Shown here: positions 52,876 to 62,284 of the stretch, piece after piece
Numbering within the stretch: position 1 is the first letter of the stretch
Layout: each line of letters starts with the position of its first letter
Source: Nitratireductor basaltis
Lineage (GTDB): Bacteria > Pseudomonadota > Alphaproteobacteria > Rhizobiales > Rhizobiaceae
Direction: 5' to 3'
DNA: 64,000 nucleotides
Assembly (NCBI RefSeq): GCF_000733725.1
Contig: NZ_JMQM01000003.1
Span: forward strand, 1 to 64,000
Program-made: the position numbers and the translations under genes
The notes under the pieces: generated by a model
The model's database searches: none
The model's input: the letters and a program-made list of their open reading frames with translations, nothing else
Told to the model about the DNA's origin: nothing

Positions 52876-53817
52876 ATGTTTGGTTACATCATCCGGCGCA
52901 TCCTTGCGGTCATCCCCGTCATGACCATCGTCGCCATATTCGTCTTCCTGCTGTTGCGGCTCACGCCCGGCGATCCGGCGGCCATCATCGCCGGCGACAT
53001 GGCCACGCCCGCACAACTTGAGCGCATCCGCACCAATCTGGGGCTGAATGATCCGCTGCACGAGCAGTTCGTCACCTGGATCGGGCTATTGCTTCAGGGG
53101 GATTTCGGCACGTCTCTGATATCGAACACGCCCGTATCCAGCATGATCGGCCAGCGCATATGGCCGACCTTCAACATTGCCGTCCTTACCATTCTTCTTT
53201 CCGTTCTGATCGCCGTCCCGATGGGTGTTCTCGCCGCCTGGCGTCACCGGACCTGGGCCGACTATGCTGTCATGGCCTTCTCCGTTCTGGGCTTTTCCAT
53301 ACCGGTTTTCGTGATCGGCTATATCTTCATCCAGGTCTTCTCGATCGAACTCAAATGGCTGCCCGTGCAGGGCTACAAGGCACCCTCGGAAGGTTTCTGG
53401 GCGTTCCTGTCCCGTGCCATTCTGCCCTGCCTGACGCTTGCCACCATCTATGTCGCGCTGATCGCCCGCATGACGCGCGCCTCCATGCTGGAGGTGCTGG
53501 GCGAGGACTATATCCGTACCGCACGCGCAAAGGGCGTGAGCGAGAAGATCGTGCTCTTCCGTCACGCGCTTTCCAATGCCGCCGTTCCGATCATGACGAT
53601 CATCGGCACCGGCTTTGCGCTTCTGATCGGTGGCGTGGTGGTGACGGAAAGCGTCTTCAACATTCCAGGCATCGGGCGCCTGACCGTGGATGCGGTTCTG
53701 GCCCGCGACTATCCTGTCATCCAGGCCATGATCCTGCTCACAAGCGCGATCTATGTCTTCATCAATCTCGTGATCGACCTGTCCTACACCTTCTTTGACC
53801 CGAGGATCCGCTACTGA
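52876..53817 (+). CDS. oligopeptide ABC transporter permease (DppB-like)
   Basis: A 313 aa permease with six transmembrane segments. The N-terminal MFGYIIRRILAVIPVMTIVAI, the LRLTPGDPAAIIAG periplasmic element, and the EAA motif around EDYIRTARAKGVSEKIVLFRHALSNAA are typical of DppB/OppB. Full-length. It shares 1 nt with the next gene (TGATG), so the two permeases are translationally coupled. Confidence 0.93.
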   Translation: MFGYIIRRILAVIPVMTIVAIFVFLLLRLTPGDPAAIIAGDMATPAQLERIRTNLGLNDPLHEQFVTWIGLLLQGDFGTSLISNTPVSSMIGQRIWPTFNIAVLTILLSVLIAVPMGVLAAWRHRTWADYAVMAFSVLGFSIPVFVIGYIFIQVFSIELKWLPVQGYKAPSEGFWAFLSRAILPCLTLATIYVALIARMTRASMLEVLGEDYIRTARAKGVSEKIVLFRHALSNAAVPIMTIIGTGFALLIGGVVVTESVFNIPGIGRLTVDAVLARDYPVIQAMILLTSAIYVFINLVIDLSYTFFDPRIRY

Positions 53818-54701
53818 TGGCCGCGACACCCGAACCCGCCGCCCGTATGCAATGGCTCTTCGGAGCGGTTGCCCTGCCCAAAAGCTGGCGCATGGGCACC
53901 GGCCCGATGCTGGCAGCAATCGTGCTGACGATCATCGTGCTTGCCGCGATCTTCGCGCCGCTTTTCGTGCCCCATGACCCGATGGAGATGAACGCCATCC
54001 AGCGTCTCAAGGGCCCAAGCGAAACCTATCCGCTTGGTACCGACGCCTATGGCCGCGACCTCTATTCCCGCGTGATAACCGGCGCGCGTGTTTCCCTTTT
54101 CATCGGCGTGGGTGCGGCTCTCGTATCCGTCATGATCGGCCTGGTGATCGGCCTTGTCTCCGGCTTCTTCCGGCTGGCTGACGCCATCATCATGCGCATC
54201 ATGGACAGCCTCATGGCGATCCCGTCGATACTGCTCGCAATTGCACTTGTTGCACTGAACGGCCCGAGCATCTGGTCGGTGATATTCGCCATCACCATCC
54301 CCGAAATACCGCGCGTTGTGCGGCTTGTACGCTCGGTCGTGCTGTCGGTGCGCGAGGAGCCCTACGTGGAAGCCGCCATCGCGCTTGGCTCCTCCATGCC
54401 GAAGATCCTGTGGCAGCATGTCATGCCCAACACGCTGGCGCCGCTGACGGTGCAGGCAACCTATATCTGCGCCTCCGCCATTCTGACCGAAGCGATCCTG
54501 TCCTTCCTGGGAGCCGGTGTTTCGACCGAAATTCCGACCTGGGGCAACATCATGGCCGAGGGACGCATCTACTTCCAGATCAAGCCATCGCTGATCTTCT
54601 GGCCCGGCCTGATGCTTTCGCTGTGCATCCTGTCGATCAACCTGCTCGGCGACACCGCCCGCGATCTTCTCGATCCGCGGCTGAAGAAGAGGGAGGGGTG
54701 A
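53817..54701 (+). CDS. oligopeptide ABC transporter permease (DppC-like)
   Basis: A 294 aa second permease with an N-terminal cytoplasmic/OppC_N segment and five to six transmembrane helices. The PLGTDAYGRDLYSRVITGARVSLFIGVGAAL region and the EAA loop YVEAAIALGSSMPKILWQHVMPN identify it as DppC/OppC (quoted in part). It overlaps dppB-like by 1 nt, and the double ATPase gene begins 2 nt after its stop. Confidence 0.93.
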   Translation: MAATPEPAARMQWLFGAVALPKSWRMGTGPMLAAIVLTIIVLAAIFAPLFVPHDPMEMNAIQRLKGPSETYPLGTDAYGRDLYSRVITGARVSLFIGVGAALVSVMIGLVIGLVSGFFRLADAIIMRIMDSLMAIPSILLAIALVALNGPSIWSVIFAITIPEIPRVVRLVRSVVLSVREEPYVEAAIALGSSMPKILWQHVMPNTLAPLTVQATYICASAILTEAILSFLGAGVSTEIPTWGNIMAEGRIYFQIKPSLIFWPGLMLSLCILSINLLGDTARDLLDPRLKKREG

Positions 54702-54703
54702 CA

Positions 54704-56365
54704 ATGAAATTCAAGACCCGCAATTTCGACCAGGCGGAAACCGTCGTCTCCATCCGCGAACTCTCGGTCCGTCTTGCAGGAAACGAGACAGCTGCGCCGG
54801 TTCTCGACCATATCTCGCTCGACATCCGGGCCGGTGAAACGGCCTGTCTCGTGGGCGAATCCGGCTCCGGCAAGTCCGTTACATCGCTCTCGGTCATGGG
54901 CCTTCTGCCCAAGGGGGCGCTGGAAGTGTGCGGCGGGCGCATCGAGATGGACGGTCAGAACCTGCTCGATCTTTCACCGCAGGCCATGCGCCAGATGCGC
55001 GCAAGCCGCATTTCCATGATCTTCCAGGAGCCGATGACGGCGCTCAACCCCGTCATGCGCGTCGGCGATCAGATCGAGGAAGTGCTGGAAACCCACGGAC
55101 GCTATTCGGCGTCGGAGAAGAAACGCCGCGTGCTCGACATCATGAACCAGGTGCATCTGCCCGATGTGGAGCGCATATATCGCTCCTATCCGCACCAGCT
55201 TTCGGGCGGACAGCGCCAGCGCATCATGATCGCCATGGCGCTGATCCTGGAGCCAAAGCTTCTCATTGCAGATGAGCCGACAACCGCGCTTGATGTCACT
55301 ACCCAGCAGCAGATCCTGAGCCTCATCTCCGAGCTTCAGGAAAAACACGGCACCGCGGTACTCTTCATCACCCATGATATGGGCGTGGTAGCCGAAATCG
55401 CTGACACCGTGCATGTGATGAAGCTCGGCAAGATCGTGGAGCAGGCACCCGTGGAGCAGCTTCTGCGTCAGCCGCGGCAGGACTACACAAAGAAGCTCCT
55501 CCAGGCCGTGCCAAGTCTCGTTCCCCGTCCCCACCGCGCAGCGGATGGTCAGGAGACCGTGCTCACGGTCAACGGTCTTCAGAAGATCTATGGCAATTTT
55601 TCCATCTTCTCGCGCCGCGAGCCGACAAAGGCTGCGTCAGATGTCGCGTTCTCGATCGCGCGTGGTCGCACGCTTGGCATCGTTGGCGAATCCGGTTCGG
55701 GCAAGTCCACCGTAGCGCGCTGCATCATGCGGCTTGTCGATCCGACTGCGGGTGAAGTGCGGGTTGCGGGGCACGAAGTCGCCAATCTCTCCCGCAGCCA
55801 GTTGCGCCCCTTACGCAAGCATATCCAGATCGTCTTTCAGGACCCGTTCCGCTCGCTCAATCCGCGCTGGACCATCGGTCAAAGCCTGATCGAAGGTCCG
55901 CTTAATCTGGGGCAGGACAAGCACAAGGCGCTGGCACGTGCGCGCGAACTGCTGACGCTTGTGGGACTGCCTGAAGACGCCATCAACCGCTATCCACACC
56001 AGTTCTCAGGTGGTCAGCGGCAGCGCGTGGCGATTGCCCGCGCGATTGCCATGGAACCGGATGTGCTGGTGGCTGACGAGGCCGTCTCCGCACTTGACGT
56101 TTCGGTTCAGGCGCAGGTGCTGGAGCTTCTGGCGGACCTCCAGAAGAAGCTCGGTATCGCCATCCTGTTCATCACCCACGACCTGCGCGTCGCAGCCCAG
56201 ATCTGCGACGAGGTCGTGGTGATGCAGCATGGTCGCATTGTCGAACATGACACGGCGGAAAAGGTGCTTTCCGATCCGCAGCACGCCTACACCAAAACCC
56301 TGATCGAAGCGGCTCCCGGCCGCTTCTGGGACTTTGCCAATTTCCGCGAATTGCCAGCAGCCTGA
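54704..56365 (+). CDS. oligopeptide ABC transporter, fused double ATP-binding protein (DppD-DppF type)
   Basis: A 553 aa protein with two complete nucleotide-binding domains: Walker [13 protein letters not shown] (near residue 47) and [12 protein letters not shown] (near 330), signatures [14 protein letters not shown] and [14 protein letters not shown], and two Walker B DEP motifs. Each half has the OppD/OppF C-terminal region. Fused versions such as GsiA and YejF are common in proteobacteria. The ATG at 54704 lies 2 nt after the permease stop; the longer open frame upstream runs through the permease gene and is not used. Confidence 0.93.
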   Translation: MKFKTRNFDQAETVVSIRELSVRLAGNETAAPVLDHISLDIRAGETACLVGESGSGKSVTSLSVMGLLPKGALEVCGGRIEMDGQNLLDLSPQAMRQMRASRISMIFQEPMTALNPVMRVGDQIEEVLETHGRYSASEKKRRVLDIMNQVHLPDVERIYRSYPHQLSGGQRQRIMIAMALILEPKLLIADEPTTALDVTTQQQILSLISELQEKHGTAVLFITHDMGVVAEIADTVHVMKLGKIVEQAPVEQLLRQPRQDYTKKLLQAVPSLVPRPHRAADGQETVLTVNGLQKIYGNFSIFSRREPTKAASDVAFSIARGRTLGIVGESGSGKSTVARCIMRLVDPTAGEVRVAGHEVANLSRSQLRPLRKHIQIVFQDPFRSLNPRWTIGQSLIEGPLNLGQDKHKALARARELLTLVGLPEDAINRYPHQFSGGQRQRVAIARAIAMEPDVLVADEAVSALDVSVQAQVLELLADLQKKLGIAILFITHDLRVAAQICDEVVVMQHGRIVEHDTAEKVLSDPQHAYTKTLIEAAPGRFWDFANFRELPAA

Positions 56366-56402
56366 CTTTCCAGCGCCCCAGATTTTTCGAGGAGGATCAT
56401 GA

Positions 56403-57563
56403 ATGCCCGTATTGCCGAAAATTGCCGAATATGCAGATGAGCTGACGGCAATCCGCCGGGATTTCCACCAGCACCCGGAAATCGGTTTCGAAGAAGTTCG
56501 CACCTCCGGCATCGTGGCCGAGAAGCTCAAGGGCTGGGGCATCGAAGTCCATACAGGACTTGCCAGGACCGGCGTCGTGGGCGTGCTCAAGGGCAAGGGG
56601 GAAGGATCGAAAACGGTCGGCCTGCGCGCCGATATGGACGCACTTCCCATGGATGAGCAGACCAACCTGCCCTATGCCTCGAAGAACCCCGGCCGCTTCC
56701 ATGGTTGCGGGCATGACAGCCACACGACCATGCTCCTGGGAGCTGCGCGCTATCTGGCTGAAACACGCGATTTTTCCGGCACTGCCGTCTTCATCTTCCA
56801 GCCTGCCGAGGAAGGACTTGGCGGCGCGCGGACCATGCTGAAGGACGGTCTTTTCGACAAGTTCCCCTGTGACGAAATCTACGGCATGCACAACAACCCG
56901 TTGGCCGAACCGAACAAGGTTGGCGTGAAGCCGGGTGCGGCCATGGCAGGTGCTTCCTTCTTCGACATCACGATCAACGGTGTGGGCAGCCACGGCGCAA
57001 TGCCGCATCACTCGAAGGACCCCATCGTCATCGCCTCCGCACTCGTCCAGAGCCTCCAGTCCATCGTCAGCCGCAATGTCCCGGCAGTCGATACGGCTGT
57101 ACTGTCGGTCACGCAGGTTCATTCCGGCTCGGCCTACAATGTCGTGCCGGACAAGGCGGTGATCTCGGGCACGATCCGCTATTTCAAGGATGAGGTGATG
57201 GAGCTAATCCATCATCGCGTCCGGTCGCTGTGCAATGGCATGGCACAGGCCTACGAAATTTCCATCGATGTGGATCTGCGCAACATCTTCGATGTGTTGA
57301 TGAACGACCCGGCCCTGAGCGAAGCCTATCTTGATGCGGCACGCGAGATCGTGGGCGCGGAGAATGTCGAGGAAACGAGGGAGGTTGCGACCGGCAGCGA
57401 GGATTTCGCCGACATGTTGAAGGTCGTGCCCGGTGCCTACTGCACGCTTGGCCACAAGGGCACGGTACCGGTGCACAATCCCGGCTTCATTCTCGATGAC
57501 GACATGCTTCCCGTGGGTTCCAGCATCATGGCACGTATCGTCGAAAAGCGCCTTGCCAGCTGA
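56403..57563 (+). CDS. M20-family amidohydrolase (hippurate hydrolase-like)
   Basis: A 386 aa di-metal amidohydrolase with RRDFHQHPEIGFEE, GLRADMDALPMDE, GCGHDSHTTMLLGAA and FQPAEEGLGGARTMLKDG, and a dimerisation domain with GVGSHGAMPHHSKDPI. It is closely related to the M20 protein at 18243 in this window. GAGGAGGATCATGA precedes the ATG. As part of the M81/Dpp operon it probably deacylates the imported compound. Exact substrate unknown. Confidence 0.92.
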   Translation: MPVLPKIAEYADELTAIRRDFHQHPEIGFEEVRTSGIVAEKLKGWGIEVHTGLARTGVVGVLKGKGEGSKTVGLRADMDALPMDEQTNLPYASKNPGRFHGCGHDSHTTMLLGAARYLAETRDFSGTAVFIFQPAEEGLGGARTMLKDGLFDKFPCDEIYGMHNNPLAEPNKVGVKPGAAMAGASFFDITINGVGSHGAMPHHSKDPIVIASALVQSLQSIVSRNVPAVDTAVLSVTQVHSGSAYNVVPDKAVISGTIRYFKDEVMELIHHRVRSLCNGMAQAYEISIDVDLRNIFDVLMNDPALSEAYLDAAREIVGAENVEETREVATGSEDFADMLKVVPGAYCTLGHKGTVPVHNPGFILDDDMLPVGSSIMARIVEKRLAS

Positions 57564-57599
57564 CCGCCCTCACCTCCATCAAAATCGGATATTTGACCC

Positions 57600-58730
57600 A
57601 TGGATCATATGAGCCTGCCCTTCGACACGGATGAGATGCTGAAGGGCCTGAAGCCCTGGATCGAGTGCGAAAGCCCGACATTTGATGCCGCTGCCGTCGA
57701 TCGCATGATGGACCTTGCGGCCTATGATCTGGCCGCAGCCGGTGCGGAAATCGAGCGCATTCCCGGGCGCATGGGCTTTGGCGGATCTGTTCGCGCGCGC
57801 TTTCCGCACAAGGACTTCGGCAAGCCGGGCATCCTGATCTCCGGCCATCTCGACACGGTCCACCCCGTGGGGACGCTGGAGGTGAATCCCTGGCGCATCG
57901 AGGGCAACAAGGTCTATGGCCCCGGTATCCAGGATATGAAGGGCGGCAACTATGTCTCTATCGAGGCGATCCGCCAGATCGCGCTGGCAGGCCTTGAGAC
58001 GCCGCTTCCGGTGACGGTTCTCTTCACACCCGACGAGGAAGTAGGCACGCCCTCCACCCGTGAGCTGATCGAGATGGAAGCGCGCAAGAACAAATATGTT
58101 CTGGTGCCCGAACCCGCCAAGCCGGATGGCGGTGCGGTGACCGGCCGTTTTGCCATCGCCCGCTTCAACGTGAGGACCAGAGGTCGTCCGAGCCACGCGG
58201 GCTGGGCACTGAAGGACGGACGTTCAGCCATTGCCGCAATGGCGCGCAAGATCCTCGAAATCGAGGCAATGACCACCGAAGACTGCACCTTCTCGGTTGG
58301 CGTGGTGCACGCCGGCACCTGGGTCAATTGTGTCTCCTCATCCTGCGAGGCAGAGGTGCTTTCCATGGCCAAGCGCCAGGAAGACCTCGACAAGGGTGTG
58401 GAAGCCATGCTCGCGCTGAACGGCGAGGAAAACGACGTTGTCGTGGAAGTCACCCGGGGCGTTACTCGACCGGTCTGGGAGCCCGATGACGGCGTCATCG
58501 CCATGTATGAGCTCGCAAGAGACATCGGCAAGGAAATCGGCTTCGACCTCACCCACGGCTCCGCCGGCGGTGGCTCGGATGGCAACTTCACCGGAGCGAT
58601 GGGCATACCCACACTCGACTCCATCGGCGTACGTGGAGCAGGTCTGCATACGCTGGGCGAGTATATCGAGCTCGACAGTCTGGAAGAACGCGCCAGGCTG
58701 ATCGCGGGGATGCTGCTGAAGCTGAAATAG
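57600..58730 (+). CDS. M20-family peptidase (glutamate carboxypeptidase/ArgE-like)
   Basis: A 376 aa peptidase of a different M20 branch (CPG2/ArgE-like). The metal-site blocks are GHLDTVHPVGTL, GPGIQDMKGGNY and LFTPDEEVGTPSTRELIE, with a dimerisation domain containing RGRPSHAGWAL and a C-terminal GGGSDGNFTGAMGIPTLDS. It is the last gene of the operon and is followed by a terminator. With M81 and the other M20 enzyme it makes three metallohydrolases behind one transporter. An ATG at 57609 is an alternative start. Confidence 0.9.
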   Translation: MDHMSLPFDTDEMLKGLKPWIECESPTFDAAAVDRMMDLAAYDLAAAGAEIERIPGRMGFGGSVRARFPHKDFGKPGILISGHLDTVHPVGTLEVNPWRIEGNKVYGPGIQDMKGGNYVSIEAIRQIALAGLETPLPVTVLFTPDEEVGTPSTRELIEMEARKNKYVLVPEPAKPDGGAVTGRFAIARFNVRTRGRPSHAGWALKDGRSAIAAMARKILEIEAMTTEDCTFSVGVVHAGTWVNCVSSSCEAEVLSMAKRQEDLDKGVEAMLALNGEENDVVVEVTRGVTRPVWEPDDGVIAMYELARDIGKEIGFDLTHGSAGGGSDGNFTGAMGIPTLDSIGVRGAGLHTLGEYIELDSLEERARLIAGMLLKLK

Positions 58731-58754
58731 AGTTTTCAACTTTCCGAATTTTTA

Positions 58755-58780
58755 CAAAGCCCCTTCTCGAAGGGGCTTTG
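58755..58780 (+). terminator. intrinsic terminator of the peptide operon
   Basis: A perfect 11-bp stem CAAAGCCCCTT (58755-58765) / AAGGGGCTTTG (58770-58780), loop CTCG, followed by TTGCTTG, 24 nt after the last stop codon. It separates the peptide operon from the LacI gene. Confidence 0.8.
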
Positions 58781-58858
58781 TTGCTTGCGGCAATACCTGT
58801 TGACCGCTACTTTGCTTTTCGCGCGGAAAGTTTCGTGCGAGTTCTGCAAAGGTCTGTC

Positions 58859-59887
58859 ATGTCTCCGCCCCGCATCAGGAATATGGAAGAATTCGCGAGC
58901 GTCAGCGGGATTTCACGACCGACGATCTCGAAATATTTCAACGACCCCGACAGCGTGCGTGCCTCCACGAGAGCGCGCATCGAGGAGGCGCTGGAGCGGT
59001 ATGACTATCGGCCGAACATCTATGCCATCAACCAGAACCGGCGGCTGACGAAGAATATCGGCGTGGTCGTGCCTTATCTCGCCGATCCGTTCTTCGCCGA
59101 GATCGCACGCAATATCGAGCAGCGTTGCATTGCAGCCGGCTTTTCGCCCACGCTTTTCAGCGCACATGGCCAGCCGGATCTTGAGCGGGACATCCTGGAC
59201 ACGCTGCGCTCGCTCAAGCCCGCCGGTGTGTTGTTTGCTCCTCTCGGACGCAGTTCCGACCGTGGGGCGATCGAGAAATTCAGTCGCGATATCCCGACCG
59301 TGCTTTTCGACAGCAATATCGAAGGCGTGGGTGAAGCCTTCATCGGCTCGAACAATTTCCAGTCCGTGCCGATGATGGTGGACTATCTCTGCCGCACGGG
59401 CGAGGCCCCCTGCTTCTTCGAGATGACACCGCTGAACCCGAACGCCAACAAGCGCCACAACGCCTATGTGGAAGCCATGGAGCAGCGGGGCCTGGCGCCC
59501 AATGTGGTTCGTGTGGAAGGCGACAGCTGGAATTTCGAGGATATCGGTTTTGCCGAGGGCAAGAAGGCATTCGAGCAGAAGCGGTTCAATTCCGACACGA
59601 TCTTCTGCAGCAATGACCGCCTGGCCATAGGTCTCCTCGCCGCTGCCTATGAAAAAGGCTACCGGGTGGGCAATGGCGCAGGTTGTGCCGTGAGGATCGC
59701 CGGGCACGACGATCACCCGTTCTCGCGCTTCACTTCACCGACCCTGACCACGGTCGCGCAGGACTATGCGTCCATTGCGCAGACAAGCGTAGAGACCTTG
59801 TTCAAGTTGATTGAAAGCGGGGAACGCGCCAGCGAACGCCGCGAGACCGTGTATGAGGGGAAGCTCGTGCTGCGTGCATCTGCCTGA
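58859..59887 (+). CDS. LacI-family transcriptional regulator of the polyol transporter
   Basis: A 342 aa regulator with HTH NMEEFASVSGISRPTISKYFND, the hinge YRPNIYAINQNRRLTKNIGVV and a sensor domain with IAGHDDHPFSRFTSPTLTTVAQDY. The first HTH residues deviate from the usual VTIKDVA start. The ATG at 58859 is supported by AAAGGT; the frame extends 27 codons further without a site and through a terminator. It lies in tandem with, and upstream of, the polyol transporter genes, with a 24-bp palindrome between them. Confidence 0.92.
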   Translation: MSPPRIRNMEEFASVSGISRPTISKYFNDPDSVRASTRARIEEALERYDYRPNIYAINQNRRLTKNIGVVVPYLADPFFAEIARNIEQRCIAAGFSPTLFSAHGQPDLERDILDTLRSLKPAGVLFAPLGRSSDRGAIEKFSRDIPTVLFDSNIEGVGEAFIGSNNFQSVPMMVDYLCRTGEAPCFFEMTPLNPNANKRHNAYVEAMEQRGLAPNVVRVEGDSWNFEDIGFAEGKKAFEQKRFNSDTIFCSNDRLAIGLLAAAYEKGYRVGNGAGCAVRIAGHDDHPFSRFTSPTLTTVAQDYASIAQTSVETLFKLIESGERASERRETVYEGKLVLRASA

Positions 59888-59895
59888 TCCCGCTC

Positions 59896-59919
59896 AATAT
59901 TTTACGCGCGTAAAATATT
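59896..59919. promoter_or_regulatory. 24-bp perfect palindrome: operator for the adjacent LacI regulator
   Basis: Positions 59896-59919 form a perfect palindrome with core TTTACGCGCGTAAA and AT-rich flanks (AATAT.../...ATATT). It is 9 nt after the LacI stop, and a TTGACG -35-like element follows at 59922-59927, so a bound repressor would block the smoE-like promoter. CG-centred symmetry matches LacI-family operators. Confidence 0.75.
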
Positions 59920-59987
59920 TGTTGACGCGAGTTAAGCTTTGCGCTTCACTTCACCCCAGGTAACTCATCTTACCAGGGAGGAAAGTG

Positions 59988-61292
59988 ATGAACCTGAAGA
60001 CCGCATTCGGTGCGGCGACCGCGCTTACGCTCATTTCCGGCGCTGCCTTCGCACAAACCACCGTTACAATCGCAACCGTGAACAATGGCGACATGATCCG
60101 CATGCAGGGTCTGACCGAAGACTTCACGGAGAAGAATCCCGACATCACGCTCGAATGGGTAACCCTTGAGGAAAACGTGCTGCGTCAGCGCGTGACCCAG
60201 GATATTGCCACCAATGGCGGCCAGTTTGACGTCATGACCATCGGCACCTATGAGGTTCCGATCTGGGCCAAGAACGACTGGCTTGTTTCGCTCAACGATC
60301 TGCCGGCCGAGTGGGATGCGGATGACATTCTGCCCGCCATCCGCAACGGCCTGACCGTTGAAGGCGAGCTTTACGCTGCCCCCTTCTATGGCGAATCCTC
60401 CATGGTCATGTACCGCAAGGACCTGATGGAGAAGGCCGGTCTTGAGATGCCCGAGGCTCCGACCTGGGAGTTCATCAAGCAGGCCGCCGAAGCCATGACC
60501 GACAAGGAAAACGAGGTCTATGGCATCTGCCTTCGCGGCAAGGCCGGCTGGGGCGAGAACATGGCCTTCCTGACTGCCATGTCCAACTCCTTCGGCGCAC
60601 GCTGGTTCGACGAGAACTGGCAGGCCCAGTTCGATAGCGAAGAGTGGAAGAACACGCTGAACTTCTACATGGACCTGATGACCAATTACGGTCCGCCCGG
60701 AGCCTCCACCAACGGCTTCAATGAAAACCTGTCGCTGTTCCAGCAGGGCAAGTGCGGCATGTGGATCGACGCCACGGTTGCAGCATCCTTCGTGACAAAC
60801 CCGAATGACTCCACCGTCGCCGATCAGGTCGGCTTCGCTCTAGCCCCTGACAATGGCATGGGCAAGCGCGGCAACTGGCTTTGGGCATGGTCGCTGGCCA
60901 TTCCGGCAGGCTCGGATGCGACCGACGCTGCCAAGAAGTTCGTCGCATGGGCAACCTCGAAGGAATACACCGCGCTCGTGGCCGAGAAGGAAGGCTGGGC
61001 CAACGTGCCCCCCGGCACCCGCACCTCGCTTTATGAGAACGAAGAGTACAAAAATGTGCCCTTCGCGGAGATGACGCTGCGTTCCATCAACGAGGCTGAC
61101 CCGACCGAACCAACGGTTGACCCGGTGCCCTATACCGGCGTGCAGTTTGTCGCGATTCCGGAATTCGCAGGCATCGCAACGCAGGTCGGCCAGGAATTTT
61201 CCGCCGCACTTGCTGGCCAGCAGTCGGTCGACGAAGCGCTTGAGAAGGCTCAGGCCCTGACCACCGACGAAATGGAAGCCGCAGGCTACTAA
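59988..61292 (+). CDS. smoE: polyol/sugar ABC transporter, periplasmic binding protein (SmoE-like)
   Basis: A 434 aa type II binding protein of the CUT1 family. It has a Sec signal (NLKTAFGAATALTLISGAAFAQ). The mature start TTVTIATVNNGDMIRMQGLTEDF, the FDVMTIGTYEVPIWAKNDWLV block and YNRKDL-like PFYGESSMVMYRKDLMEKAGLEMP resemble the sorbitol/mannitol binding protein SmoE. GGGAGGAAAG precedes the start; the ATG at 59988 is preferred over GTG at 59985. It is first in an operon with two permeases and an ATPase. The substrate is predicted as a polyol by similarity and gene order. Confidence 0.88.
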   Translation: MNLKTAFGAATALTLISGAAFAQTTVTIATVNNGDMIRMQGLTEDFTEKNPDITLEWVTLEENVLRQRVTQDIATNGGQFDVMTIGTYEVPIWAKNDWLVSLNDLPAEWDADDILPAIRNGLTVEGELYAAPFYGESSMVMYRKDLMEKAGLEMPEAPTWEFIKQAAEAMTDKENEVYGICLRGKAGWGENMAFLTAMSNSFGARWFDENWQAQFDSEEWKNTLNFYMDLMTNYGPPGASTNGFNENLSLFQQGKCGMWIDATVAASFVTNPNDSTVADQVGFALAPDNGMGKRGNWLWAWSLAIPAGSDATDAAKKFVAWATSKEYTALVAEKEGWANVPPGTRTSLYENEEYKNVPFAEMTLRSINEADPTEPTVDPVPYTGVQFVAIPEFAGIATQVGQEFSAALAGQQSVDEALEKAQALTTDEMEAAGY

Positions 61293-61309
61293 GTCCGCTC
61301 CTCCCGGAC

Positions 61310-61331
61310 GGGGGCAGCTAGCGCTGCCCCC
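61310..61331 (+). other. intercistronic hairpin after the polyol-binding protein gene
   Basis: A perfect 9-bp stem GGGGGCAGC (61310-61318) / GCTGCCCCC (61323-61331), loop TAGC, 18 nt after the stop of the binding protein and 70 nt before the permease start. It has no T-run. It matches the pattern of hairpins at the other binding-protein/permease junctions in this window. Confidence 0.6.
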
Positions 61332-61402
61332 ATAGCGGGGAAACACCCAAACACCTCTTGTGGCATATTCGACGCAGAAGAAATTCTGCGGGGAGAACCG
61401 TC

Positions 61403-62269
61403 ATGGCTACTCAAAGCTCCAGAACAGCAGCCCGCTTCATGATGGCACCGGCCGTGGTGCTGCTCCTGGGCTGGATGCTCGTGCCGCTGGTCATGACGCT
61501 CTATTTCTCCTTCAAGCGCTATCTGCCGCTGCGTGGCGGTGATCAGGGCTGGGTCGGTTTCGAGAATTATGTGCGCTTCGTCACTTCCAGCGCCTTCTGG
61601 CCCTCCGTTCAGGCGACCCTCATCATCGTAGGCGGTGTTCTGGCCATCACGGTCGTGCTCGGCGTGTTGCTCGCCATGCTGCTCGACCAGCCCATCTGGG
61701 GTCAGGGCGTGGTGCGCATTCTCGTCATTGCACCGTTCTTCGTCATGCCAACGGTTTCCGCGCTGGTGTGGAAGAACATGTTCATGGACCCGGTGAACGG
61801 CCTGTTTGCGCATTTATGGCGCTTTTTCGGAGCCGAACCGGTGTCATGGCTTTCCGAAGCCTCGCTCTTCTCGATCATTCTGATCGTCTCATGGCAGTGG
61901 CTGCCATTCGCAACGCTGATCCTGCTGACGGCCATCCAGTCGCTCGACAGCGAGCAGCTTGAAGCAGCCGAGATGGACGGCGCACCGCCGCTCTCCCGCT
62001 TCACCGAAATCATTCTGCCGCATCTGGCGCGCGCCATCACCATCGTGGTGCTGATCCAGACGATTTTCCTTCTGTCAATCTTCGCGGAAATCTTCGTCAC
62101 CACCCAGGGCTCCTTCGGCACCCGCACGCTTACCTATCTGATTTTCCAGCGTGTGCTTGAAAGCCAGAATGTGGGCCTTGGCTCGGCCGGCGGCATCTAT
62201 GCGGTCATCCTTGCCAATATCGTCGCCATCTTCCTGATGCGCATTGTCGGCAAGAACCTGGACGCCTGA
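61403..62269 (+). CDS. smoF: polyol ABC transporter permease (SmoF-like)
   Basis: A 288 aa CUT1 permease with six transmembrane segments. The ATRFMMAPAVVLLLGWMLVP start, VRFVTSSAFWPSVQATLIIVG, and the EAA motif around EQLEAAEMDGAPPLSRFTEIILP are standard. The start ATG at 61403 follows GGGGAGA; codons further upstream in frame run into the hairpin region. It is followed by the second permease after 15 nt. Confidence 0.9.
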   Translation: MATQSSRTAARFMMAPAVVLLLGWMLVPLVMTLYFSFKRYLPLRGGDQGWVGFENYVRFVTSSAFWPSVQATLIIVGGVLAITVVLGVLLAMLLDQPIWGQGVVRILVIAPFFVMPTVSALVWKNMFMDPVNGLFAHLWRFFGAEPVSWLSEASLFSIILIVSWQWLPFATLILLTAIQSLDSEQLEAAEMDGAPPLSRFTEIILPHLARAITIVVLIQTIFLLSIFAEIFVTTQGSFGTRTLTYLIFQRVLESQNVGLGSAGGIYAVILANIVAIFLMRIVGKNLDA

Positions 62270-62284
62270 GGAGGGAGAACGATC

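Noticed and set aside
51298-53061. 587-codon minus-strand frame over the peptide-binding protein and permease
   Set aside because: Very long, but antisense to genes with full motif support; Arg/His/Gly-rich and without a start signal.
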